A stretch of 20,456 nt of DNA from contig NZ_JAMBOH010000049.1 in the NCBI RefSeq assembly GCF_023715505.1, forward strand, positions 1 to 20,456, read 5' to 3'. Both the position numbers and the translations under genes were made by a program. Source of the stretch: Neobacillus cucumis. GTDB lineage: Bacteria; Bacillota; Bacilli; Bacillales_B; DSM-18226. Shown piece after piece: positions 1 to 8,399 of this stretch; the stretch's first letter is position 1, and each line of letters begins with the position of its first letter. The notes under the pieces were generated by a model. That model was given only the letters and a program-made list of their open reading frames with translations. It was not told the origin of the DNA and ran no database searches.

Positions 1-112
1 ACTCACCCGTCCGCCGCTAACCAACAGGAGCAAGCTCCTATTGATTCGCTCGACTTGCATGTATTAGGCACGCCGCCAGCGTTCGTCCTGAGCCAGGATC
101 AAACTCTCCATG
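1..112 (-). rRNA. rrs: 16S ribosomal RNA, 5' end only
   Basis: The reverse complement carries the universal 16S start, AGAGTTTGATCCTGGCTCAG, followed by the conserved stretch up to GGCGGACGGGTGAGT, where the window ends. The gene reads leftward and only about the first 110 bases are present. The variable region 1 hairpin (GGAGCTTGCTCC) is of the Bacillaceae type. The exact mature 5' end was not resolved; it should lie near 110-115. Confidence 0.97.
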
Positions 113-144
113 AAAGTTGATTAGCTCCAAAAAGTTACGTTGGC

Positions 145-167
145 TTAGTTTCTATAATAGAAACTAA
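145..167 (-). other. rRNA leader hairpin near the 16S 5' end
   Basis: A perfect palindrome, TTAGTTTCT-ATAAT-AGAAACTAA, lies about 30 bases upstream of the mature 16S start in the leader. Hairpins here normally belong to the pre-rRNA processing stem region. The palindrome is seen directly; the processing role is inferred from position. Confidence 0.45.
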
Positions 168-198
168 TATTATTGTTTGTTGACGTTTTTGTTTGTTT

Positions 199-213
199 AG
201 TTTTCAAAGAACA
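199..213 (-). promoter_or_regulatory. rrn leader boxA antitermination element
   Basis: On the minus strand the leader reads TGTTCTTTGAAAACT, closely matching the boxA sequence (TGCTCTTTGAAAACT type) of Bacillus rRNA operons, where NusB/NusE load to prevent premature termination. It lies between the downstream rrn promoter and the 16S gene, as expected. Confidence 0.7.
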
Positions 214-234
214 ATCGAATAAGACAACTTTTAA

Positions 235-264
235 ATTATAGCATCTTTCAATCACTGTTGTCAA
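235..264 (-). promoter_or_regulatory. rrn promoter P2 (sigma-A type)
   Basis: On the minus strand a perfect TTGACA (264-259) and perfect TATAAT (240-235) are separated by 18 bases. This is the gene-proximal of two consensus promoters reading toward the 16S gene, matching the tandem P1/P2 layout of Bacillus rrn operons. Confidence 0.8.
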
Positions 265-306
265 ATGTTTTAAATTTAATTTCAAAATCTCGGTGACAAC
301 TTTCAT

Positions 307-336
307 ATTATATTATGAATCTCAGCAATCTGTCAA
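307..336 (-). promoter_or_regulatory. rrn promoter P1 (sigma-A type)
   Basis: The minus strand has TTGACA (336-331) and TATAAT (312-307), again 18 bases apart, 72 bases upstream of P2. The matched strength and spacing of the two promoters support a genuine tandem rrn pair. Bases 340-578 upstream show no other gene; a possible sporulation-like CATAAATT element at 503-510 on the plus strand is too weak to call. Confidence 0.78.
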
Positions 337-587
337 CAACTTTTTGTTATTTTAATATAATAGGTGCAAGAGTTTTTAAAACATATCAGCGCTGTTCTGT
401 TAAGAAAATGAAAAATCTCCGTTTAAGGGTTATCTCCAAGCGCGGTATTTTTAAATGTCCACATTTTTATGTTGGAGAAAAATAGGCGAATGCGGTTTTT
501 TTCATAAATTGTGAATAAGCCCTGTCCTTTTTTCATTGTGTGAATAGCGTAACAATGTAATAAAAAAATCATAAAGGAGTGAATTTA

Positions 588-836
588 TTGAACGGTGAAT
601 TTAGCCTTTCATTTGGCTCAGATAATCTAGGTCGCTATCTGCGCAGATATATTGGACAAGACCTTACTTTAAGAACTAAATCTGGCGACATCATTCAAGG
701 GATATTAAGAAGAGTAACAACTGATGGCATTGTCAGTATTTTGGAATCAGCAATGGTTTCACCATTTATGGATGAGCTAGTAACTGTCCTGCGAATTGAT
801 GATATAGAATCTTTTTCTTTTAATTTACCAGGATAA
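588..836 (+). CDS. Small beta-rich protein, DUF2642-like
   Basis: Encodes about 82 residues. I chose the TTG at 588 because AAAGGAG (573-579) sits 8 bases before it; the in-frame GTG at 579 overlaps that ribosome site and is unlikely. The core (IGQDLTLRTKSGDIIQGIL, then a run ending ELVTVLRIDDIESFSF) looks like a short five-strand beta-barrel (LSm/SH3-like), as in the DUF2642 proteins of Bacillus, several of which are small coat-associated or sporulation proteins. It has no signal peptide, membrane segment or cysteines. It is followed by its own hairpin terminator and then by the CgeB/pse operon, so a link to spore-surface assembly is possible but unproven. The gene is well supported; the family assignment is tentative. 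Confidence 0.8.
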   Translation: MNGEFSLSFGSDNLGRYLRRYIGQDLTLRTKSGDIIQGILRRVTTDGIVSILESAMVSPFMDELVTVLRIDDIESFSFNLPG

Positions 837-847
837 TAGTTAGGAAC

Positions 848-893
848 AAGGGGGAAATATAGATCTCTATTAAAACTTATATTTTCCCCTTTT
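848..893 (+). terminator. Intrinsic terminator / possible attenuator before the glycan operon
   Basis: AAGGGGGAAATATA (848-861) pairs with TATATTTTCCCCTT (878-891) in a 14-bp stem with one G-U pair and a 16-base loop, followed by a short T run. It closes the small upstream gene. The ribosome site of the next gene (AAGGAG) starts immediately after it and there is no room for a separate promoter, so downstream transcription must pass this hairpin or start inside it. Confidence 0.75.
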
Positions 894-908
894 AAGGAGT
901 CCTTTTAA

Positions 909-2898
<1,990 letters not shown>

Positions 2899-2934
2899 TC
2901 GACAAATTAGCAATGAGGAAGGAGGGTTATATTT

Positions 2935-4110
2935 TTGAATAACAAACCGATAAGAGATACCTATCTTCCGTATGGCAGACAATGGATCGACGATGATGAC
3001 ATTTCTGCAGTAATCAAGGTATTAAAAGGGGATTACCTGACTACTGGGCCCTATGTGTCCATTTTTGAACAGGAAGTAGCAAAATACGTTGGCGCATCGT
3101 ATGCAGTAAGTTTCTCGAACGGAACGGCAGCATTACATGGTGCTTGTTTTGCCGCAGGAATCACTCAGGGTGATGAAGTGATTACGACCCCTTTAACATT
3201 TGCAGCAAGTGCAAACTGTATACTCTATCAGGGTGGTAAGCCCATCTTCGCTGATATCGATCCAAAAACCTACAATATAGATCCAACAGAAATCGAGAAA
3301 AAAATTACAACTAAAACAAAAGCAATTATTCCTGTTCATTTTACAGGACAGCCGGTTTCATTAGATGCAGTTAGGGAAATTGCCAAAAAGCATAACCTGA
3401 TGGTTATTGAAGATGCAGCACATGCACTAGGAGCAGCCTATAAGCAAAAAATGATTGGTTCTATTAGTGATATGACCATGTTTAGCTTCCATCCTGTGAA
3501 GCATATTACATCAGGTGAAGGCGGCATCATTACAACCAATAATAAAGAGTATTATGAAAAGCTTTTACAATTCCGTTCTCATGGCATCACACGTGATCAG
3601 AACAGGCTAGTCCAAAATCATGGGACTTGGTATTATGAAATGCAATTTTTAGGTTATAACTATCGCATGACCGATATTCAAGCAGCCCTTGGTTCAAGCC
3701 AATTAAAAAAGATTGATAAATTTATAGATTTACGAAAAAAATATGCTTCCATGTATAATGAGGCATTTAACCATATAAGTGAACTATCGATTCCTTTCCA
3801 GGACGAAAACGGTCAATCGAGCTGGCATTTGTATATCATTCGCCTTCATTTAGAACAATTAACAGCCAGTCGTAAGGATATATTCGAGGCGTTACTCCAA
3901 GAAAATATTGGGGTCAATGTCCACTATATCCCTGTTCACCTAATGCCCTATTATCAAGGATTAGGATACAAATGCGGGGATTGTCCACATGCTGAAAAAT
4001 TATATGAAGAAATCATTACTCTGCCTCTTTTTCCAGCTATGACCGAGGATGATATACGTGACGTTATCAAGGCTGTCACAACTGTGATATCCCGTTACTC
4101 TAAAAATTAG
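2935..4110 (+). CDS. pseC: UDP-4-amino-4,6-dideoxy-N-acetyl-beta-L-altrosamine transaminase, PseC
   Basis: PLP-dependent sugar aminotransferase of the DegT/DnrJ/EryC1 family (related to B. subtilis SpsC) that aminates C4 of the PseB product. The start is TTG at 2935, with a strong AAGGAGGG 8 bases upstream. The 391-residue protein has the family marks: GDYLTTGP near residue 32, SFSNGTAALHGA near 59, EDAAHALGA with PLP-contacting Asp160, and SFHPVKHITSGEGG with the PLP-binding Lys189. The C-terminal GVNVHYIPVHLMPYY is the usual substrate-side segment. Length is normal. It is second in the pse run, 36 bases after pseB. Confidence 0.94.
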   Translation: MNNKPIRDTYLPYGRQWIDDDDISAVIKVLKGDYLTTGPYVSIFEQEVAKYVGASYAVSFSNGTAALHGACFAAGITQGDEVITTPLTFAASANCILYQGGKPIFADIDPKTYNIDPTEIEKKITTKTKAIIPVHFTGQPVSLDAVREIAKKHNLMVIEDAAHALGAAYKQKMIGSISDMTMFSFHPVKHITSGEGGIITTNNKEYYEKLLQFRSHGITRDQNRLVQNHGTWYYEMQFLGYNYRMTDIQAALGSSQLKKIDKFIDLRKKYASMYNEAFNHISELSIPFQDENGQSSWHLYIIRLHLEQLTASRKDIFEALLQENIGVNVHYIPVHLMPYYQGLGYKCGDCPHAEKLYEEIITLPLFPAMTEDDIRDVIKAVTTVISRYSKN

Positions 4111-4121
4111 AAGGTGATTTT

Positions 4122-4892
4122 TTGAAGGTTGTTGCCATCATCCAAGCTAGAATGGGGTCAACAAGGTTACCGGGGAAAATAATGAAAAAGGTTTTAGGAA
4201 AACCATTGCTTGAATATCAGATTGAACGGGTGAAACGGTCCAGATTAATTAATCAAATTGTAATTGCCACCACGACGAAGGATCACGAGCAGCCGATAAT
4301 TGATTTATGCACACGGCTCTCGGTTGACTATTACCGAGGTTCTGAGGACGATGTATTATCAAGGTATTTCGAAGCGGCTAATCACTATAAAGGTGAGGTA
4401 ATTGTCCGCCTCACCTCTGATTGTCCGTTACTAGGCCCCGAGACCATTGATAAAATCATTACTAAGTTCCTAGAGAATCCAAACAGGTACGATTATGTCT
4501 CAAATACGATCGATCGAACCTATCCTCGTGGATTTGATGTGGAGGTATTCTCCATGGAGGCCTTAGAACAAGCAAATAGCGAAGCAACCAATGCAGCAGA
4601 GCGTGAACATGTCACTCCTTACATCTATCACCATCCTAACAAATTTAAGTTAGCAAATGTTAAACATAGAAATGATTTGAGCTCATTTCGTTTAACCGTA
4701 GATACTGAAGCTGATTTAGATTTAATTACCCGTGTGTTGACAGACTTTTACAGACAGAAAAAAACACAGTTTCAGTTAGAGGATATTATTCAATTGTTAG
4801 AGGAAAAACAGGGGTGGGCTTTGATCAATGCTCATATAGAACAAAAGAAGTTAATCCCCCCGAAAACTAAGCCGTCGGAATTAGAGGAATAA
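4122..4892 (+). CDS. pseF: Pseudaminic acid cytidylyltransferase, PseF/SpsF family
   Basis: Activates pseudaminic acid to CMP-Pse using CTP, the last step of donor synthesis. The 256-residue protein begins AIIQARMGSTRLPGKI, the nucleotide-binding signature of the CMP-sugar synthetase family to which B. subtilis SpsF belongs. RLTSDCPLLGPETI near residue 97 supplies the metal-binding aspartate. The start is TTG at 4122 with AAGGTGA a few bases before it, 11 bases after pseC ends. In sequence alone, SpsF-type enzymes could activate legionaminic or another nonulosonic acid; the surrounding PseB, PseC, PseG, PseH and PseI make pseudaminic acid the best call. Confidence 0.9.
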   Translation: MKVVAIIQARMGSTRLPGKIMKKVLGKPLLEYQIERVKRSRLINQIVIATTTKDHEQPIIDLCTRLSVDYYRGSEDDVLSRYFEAANHYKGEVIVRLTSDCPLLGPETIDKIITKFLENPNRYDYVSNTIDRTYPRGFDVEVFSMEALEQANSEATNAAEREHVTPYIYHHPNKFKLANVKHRNDLSSFRLTVDTEADLDLITRVLTDFYRQKKTQFQLEDIIQLLEEKQGWALINAHIEQKKLIPPKTKPSELEE

Positions 4893-4895
4893 ACG

Positions 4896-5981
4896 ATGAA
4901 TGTCTATATACGTGTTGATGCCTCAATCGAAATAGGTACTGGTCATGTTATGCGTTGTTTAACACTTGCTGAAAAATTGCAGGACCAAGGAGCGGATGTC
5001 CGTTTTATTTGCAGGGAACATAAAGGGCATTTAATTGACTTGATTGCTGCTAAAGGATATGAAGTATTAGTACTTAAGCGGCCTCGAGACCACGCCATGG
5101 CACCGAGTGTCAAAGGACACACTCAATGGCTTGGCGTTCCATTGAGTGTGGATGCAATTCAAACAAAGGAATTGTTAATGAATTGCTCCGTTGACCTATT
5201 AATTGTCGATCATTATGCCATTAACGAGGATTGGGAAGTCATCCTAAGAGATCAGGCAAAAAAAATCATGGTCATTGATGATTTAGCAGATCGAAAGCAT
5301 GATTGTGATTTTTTATTAGATCAAAATTTCATTGAAGATTACAGGAACCGCTATGATTCCCTCGTACCATCCTATTGTAAAACATTTTTAGGACCCAGTT
5401 ATGTCTTACTCCGACCAGAGTTTTATCATCAATTTAGGAAGCAGAGGCTGCGAAAAGGAGCGGTAAAAAGAATTTTTATTTTTTACGGCGGTATCGACCA
5501 TACAAATGAAACAGGTAAGGCTCTCTCAGCTTTTTTAGCTTTGGGTCGTAATGACTTCGAGGTAGATGTGGTCGTCGGGCAATCTAACCTGTACAAAATG
5601 GAGATTGCTTCTATTTGTAACATGTATGAATACCTGCATTTTCATTGTCAAATTAACAACATGGCCGAATTAATGAACTTGGCCGATCTAGCAATCGGGG
5701 CAGGTGGTACCACTACATGGGAACGTTGTCTCCTTGGTTTGCCTTCTATCGTCGTCAGTATTGCTGAAAATCAGGAAGAAATTTGTAAAAGCCTTGCAAA
5801 AAAAGGTGTCATTACCTATTTAGGAAAAAAAGAAACGATCGAGCAGCCTTGTTTAACCCAGCACCTAAAGTGGTTAATTGAAAATGAATCAAAACGAACA
5901 GAAATGTCACTATTATCGTTTCAACTGATGAACGATACGATTGTAAGTCAGCAAATGATGATCAAAGAATTAATGGGATAA
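4896..5981 (+). CDS. pseG: UDP-2,4-diacetamido-2,4,6-trideoxy-beta-L-altropyranose hydrolase, PseG
   Basis: Removes UDP from the fully acetylated altrose derivative to give the free sugar used by PseI. The 361-residue protein has a GT-B (MurG-like) fold: the N-terminal GTGHVMRCL contains His17, known in Campylobacter PseG as the catalytic residue, and the C-terminal AGGTTTWERCLLGLPSI binds the UDP moiety. VIDDLADRKHDCDFLLDQN near residue 125 is also typical. ATG at 4896 is 3 bases after the pseF stop, with GAGGA inside the end of pseF, so translation is probably coupled. B. subtilis SpsG is the homologue. Confidence 0.93.
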   Translation: MNVYIRVDASIEIGTGHVMRCLTLAEKLQDQGADVRFICREHKGHLIDLIAAKGYEVLVLKRPRDHAMAPSVKGHTQWLGVPLSVDAIQTKELLMNCSVDLLIVDHYAINEDWEVILRDQAKKIMVIDDLADRKHDCDFLLDQNFIEDYRNRYDSLVPSYCKTFLGPSYVLLRPEFYHQFRKQRLRKGAVKRIFIFYGGIDHTNETGKALSAFLALGRNDFEVDVVVGQSNLYKMEIASICNMYEYLHFHCQINNMAELMNLADLAIGAGGTTTWERCLLGLPSIVVSIAENQEEICKSLAKKGVITYLGKKETIEQPCLTQHLKWLIENESKRTEMSLLSFQLMNDTIVSQQMMIKELMG

Positions 5982-5991
5982 GGTGACGCTT

Positions 5992-6534
5992 ATGGATTAT
6001 TATTTAAGGGCATTGACGGAAAAGGACAGGGACATGATTTATGATTGGCGAAATTCGGAGTCGATTCGAGTAAATATGTTTAACGACCAGCCCATTCCCT
6101 ATGAAGCTCATTGCCAGTGGTTTGATGCTGTACTAAAGAATGAAAGTCGTTTTTATCGACTGTTTCTTTACAAAGACAAGCCGTTAGGTCTTGTTTCTTT
6201 TAAGGAAATGAACCACCAGAATCAAACCTGTACATGGGGATTTTATATTGGGGAACCTGATGCACCTAAAGGTTCAGGTACCATTATGGGCGCCTTAGCC
6301 TTAGATTACGCCTTTTATCAATTAGACATGAGAAAAATCATTGGGATGGTGCTGTCATTTAATAAACGGAGTGAAAGGTTTCACCATAAATTAGGATTCT
6401 GTCAAGAAGGACTTTTTAAAAAGGAATGGAACAGAAATGGCCAGTTCATTGACATAATTAGATTGGCCTTATTTAAAGAAGACTGGGAGAAGCAGAAAGA
6501 AAAGCTGAACTTCCATTTTATTACAGAGGAGTGA
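5992..6534 (+). CDS. pseH: UDP-4-amino-sugar N-acetyltransferase, PseH (GNAT)
   Basis: A 180-residue GNAT acetyltransferase that acetylates the C4 amino group made by PseC. ATG at 5992 was chosen over GTG at 5983 because AAGGTGA (5980-5986) is correctly placed for the ATG and overlaps the GTG. It opens MDYYLRALTEKDRDMIYDWRN, characteristic of PseH/SpsD-type GNATs. The acetyl-CoA region is APKGSGTIMGALALDYAF, and the C-terminal half has FNKRSERFHHKLGFCQEGLF. It begins 10 bases after pseG, and pseI starts 4 bases after its stop. Confidence 0.92.
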   Translation: MDYYLRALTEKDRDMIYDWRNSESIRVNMFNDQPIPYEAHCQWFDAVLKNESRFYRLFLYKDKPLGLVSFKEMNHQNQTCTWGFYIGEPDAPKGSGTIMGALALDYAFYQLDMRKIIGMVLSFNKRSERFHHKLGFCQEGLFKKEWNRNGQFIDIIRLALFKEDWEKQKEKLNFHFITEE

Positions 6535-6538
6535 TCAA

Positions 6539-7588
6539 ATGAAGGAAATCAATCTGGGAGGAAGAATGATTGGAATCAATCATCCTCCTTTTATTATTGC
6601 TGAAATGTCCGGGAACCATAATCAATCGCTTGAACGGGCATTAGAAATTGTAGAAGCTGCCGCGGAATCGGGGGCACATGCATTGAAAATTCAAACATAT
6701 ACCGCCGATACGATGACGTTGAATATTGATCATAAGGATTTTGCTATTGATGATCAGGAGAGTTTATGGAAAGGAAATAACCTCTACAAACTCTATCAAC
6801 AAGCCTATACTCCATGGGAGTGGCATAAGCCAATTTTTGAAAAATGCCGGGAATTAGGACTCATTCCCTTTAGCACCCCCTTTGATGAAACCGCCGTTGA
6901 CTTCCTCGAACAATTAAATACACCTTTTTATAAAATAGCTTCTTTTGAAAATAATCATATTCCACTCATCAAGAAGGTTGCTTCCACTGGAAAACCTATG
7001 ATTATTTCCACCGGTATGGCGACGCTCGCTGAATTAGATGAAACCATTCAGGTCGCAAGAAAGGCCGGATGTGAAGATATCGTTTTGCTAAAGTGTACGA
7101 GTACGTACCCGGCTACACCTGAAAATACAAATTTAATCACCATTCCTCATATGAGGGACCTTTTTAACTGCCAGGTTGGTTTATCTGATCATACGATAGG
7201 AATTGGCGTGTCTGTAGCAAGTATAGCTCTTGGTGCCACTGTTATCGAAAAACATTTTACCACCTCCCGTGCGGATGGCGGTGTAGACTCTGCCTTTTCT
7301 ATGGAACCTGCAGAGATGCATTCGTTAGTTGTCGACACCAAAAGAGCTTGGCAGGCTTTGGGTCAGGTCACTTACGGTCCCACTGAAAAGGAAAAGCAAT
7401 CACTGAAATTTAGAAGGTCCATCTATATTACCAAAGACTTAAAGGCCGGTGACATATTGACCAGACAAAACCTAAATGTCATAAGACCAGGATATGGGTT
7501 GGCGCCTAAATACTACGAACAAATATTAGGCAAAAAGGTAAATAAAGAAATAAGGGCAGGCACTCCTGTTGATTGGGATATTCTATAA
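6539..7588 (+). CDS. pseI: Pseudaminic acid synthase, PseI (NeuB family)
   Basis: Condenses 6-deoxy-AltdiNAc with phosphoenolpyruvate to give pseudaminic acid. The 349 residues match the family length. An N-terminal NeuB TIM barrel has FIIAEMSGNHNQSLERA near residue 19 and ALKIQTYTADTMT near 49. STGMATLAELDET, KCTSTYPATPENTN and GLSDHTIGI follow, and KHFTTSR carries a metal-binding histidine. A C-terminal SAF (antifreeze-like) domain begins at KFRRSIYI and includes RPGYGLAPKYYEQILGK. ATG follows GAGGAGTG. This is the last gene of the rightward operon. No intrinsic terminator follows directly, so transcripts probably run to the bidirectional terminator at 8316-8366. Confidence 0.95.
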   Translation: MKEINLGGRMIGINHPPFIIAEMSGNHNQSLERALEIVEAAAESGAHALKIQTYTADTMTLNIDHKDFAIDDQESLWKGNNLYKLYQQAYTPWEWHKPIFEKCRELGLIPFSTPFDETAVDFLEQLNTPFYKIASFENNHIPLIKKVASTGKPMIISTGMATLAELDETIQVARKAGCEDIVLLKCTSTYPATPENTNLITIPHMRDLFNCQVGLSDHTIGIGVSVASIALGATVIEKHFTTSRADGGVDSAFSMEPAEMHSLVVDTKRAWQALGQVTYGPTEKEKQSLKFRRSIYITKDLKAGDILTRQNLNVIRPGYGLAPKYYEQILGKKVNKEIRAGTPVDWDIL

Positions 7589-7666
7589 AAATTTATAATC
7601 AGCAAATATATCCTCAATAAGTGTGCCCTTTAGTAAAGAACAAAATCCTAATGCGACTTAAAACAC

Positions 7667-7695
7667 GTCCCAAGGGAAGTTTATTCACTTGGGAC
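7667..7695 (-). terminator. Terminator of the decayed zinc-ribbon pair
   Basis: On the minus strand GTCCCAAG (7695-7688) pairs with CTTGGGAC (7674-7667) around a 13-base loop, followed by GTGTTTT. The stop codon of the upstream remnant gene falls in the loop. The T run is short, so strength is moderate. Confidence 0.5.
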
Positions 7696-7932
7696 ATCCC
7701 TCGCCTTACGCACAGTACGATTGCAAATTGGACAGACAACTTCCACTTCTTCATTCTCTTTAAATTCATAATGACTTCTTCAACCACATATTCAGGAACT
7801 TCATCTTCTTTTCCACAGTCCAAACATTTAAAAATTGATTTTTATATCCTCGTCCAAACCAAGGGGATCCTCTTCTTCTAACCACTTTAGAAAACCTTTA
7901 CTCCTATCATCCTGCTCGTTGTTTTTGGCCAA
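7681..7932 (-). pseudogene. Frameshifted small zinc-ribbon gene (second of a pair)
   Basis: AGGAGG (7945-7940) lies 7 bases before a TTG at 7932 that begins MAKNNEQDDRSKGFLKWLEE. The frame is broken in an A run at 7830-7834 (one extra base) and again near 7766 (one base missing), which restores the original frame. Correcting both gives an acidic protein of about 83 residues with a CLDC knuckle in the middle and a CPIC knuckle near the C-terminus, a plausible four-cysteine zinc ribbon ending RKARDVPSE. Two compensating indels and a perfect ribosome site argue for a formerly real gene. Either it has decayed or the assembly contains indel errors; the first site is homopolymeric. No function is recognised. 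Confidence 0.6.
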
Positions 7933-7952
7933 GGTTATACCTCCTGATATCT

Positions 7953-8125
7953 TTAATACACTCCACACTCTCCATTAAAACAAACAAAAACAGGTTTTGG
8001 TCCGCCTTCACAACCAAGACACTCATACCAAGCATACCCCAAATCGCTAGTTCCGCATCGAATCGCTTTTCCCCTGTTTTTTTATGTCTTGACGGTGGAT
8101 TGTGGAAATAACTCTGAATACATCC
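7953..8125 (-). pseudogene. Frameshifted small zinc-ribbon gene (first of a pair)
   Basis: The minus strand encodes GYAWYECLGCEGGPKPVFVC followed by FNGECGVY and a stop at 7955-7953. With an IRCGTSD segment just before it, this makes a cysteine-rich zinc-ribbon-like C-terminus (C-x2-C, C-x4-C). The N-terminal part (SYFHNPPSRHKKTGEKR) is in a different frame; one lost base near 8060-8066 would join the two. No convincing start codon was found; GGAGG near the upstream end has no standard start at proper spacing. The stop is 20 bases before the TTG of the next remnant, so the pair once formed a tiny operon. Family not recognised. Confidence 0.45.
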
Positions 8126-8315
8126 TCCAATAACCATCAAAGTGATCCTATAAAATACGTTTGATAGTTCCACAGTTAAGCCTGGCACATATCAAAACCC
8201 CACGAATAATATATGAACATTTTACGAACGGTTATCCACAAGTCTAGAAATTTATAATTTCCTGGGTATGGCATAATGATTTTAGACACTAAAATGTCCT
8301 AGTGACTAAACGCAA

Positions 8316-8366
8316 GAAAAAACCTAAGCCGACTAATGATTCAAACAGCAGTTCTTAGGTTTTTTC
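8316..8366. terminator. Bidirectional terminator between the two glycan operons
   Basis: GAAAAAACCTAAG (8316-8328) pairs with CTTAGGTTTTTTC (8354-8366). The T tract on both strands lets it end the leftward rhamnose/glycosyltransferase operon and stop rightward transcripts coming from pseI. A single perfect DnaA-box word (TTATCCACA, 8232-8240) lies nearby and is probably incidental. Confidence 0.85.
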
Positions 8367-8399
8367 CTATTCGCTATGCTATATATAATGGTTTTACTA

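Noticed and set aside
7621..7881. Plus-strand open frame of 86 codons after pseI
   Set aside because: It is antisense to the zinc-ribbon remnant, whose ribosome site, cysteine knuckles and terminator give a better explanation.
8149..8197. Inverted repeat GTTTGATA...TATCAAAAC as an operator
   Set aside because: Arms are short, AT-rich and widely spaced, and the gene it would control is already broken; evidence is too weak.
8232..8240. Isolated perfect TTATCCACA
   Set aside because: A single 9-base word is expected by chance in AT-rich DNA and has no neighbouring boxes.
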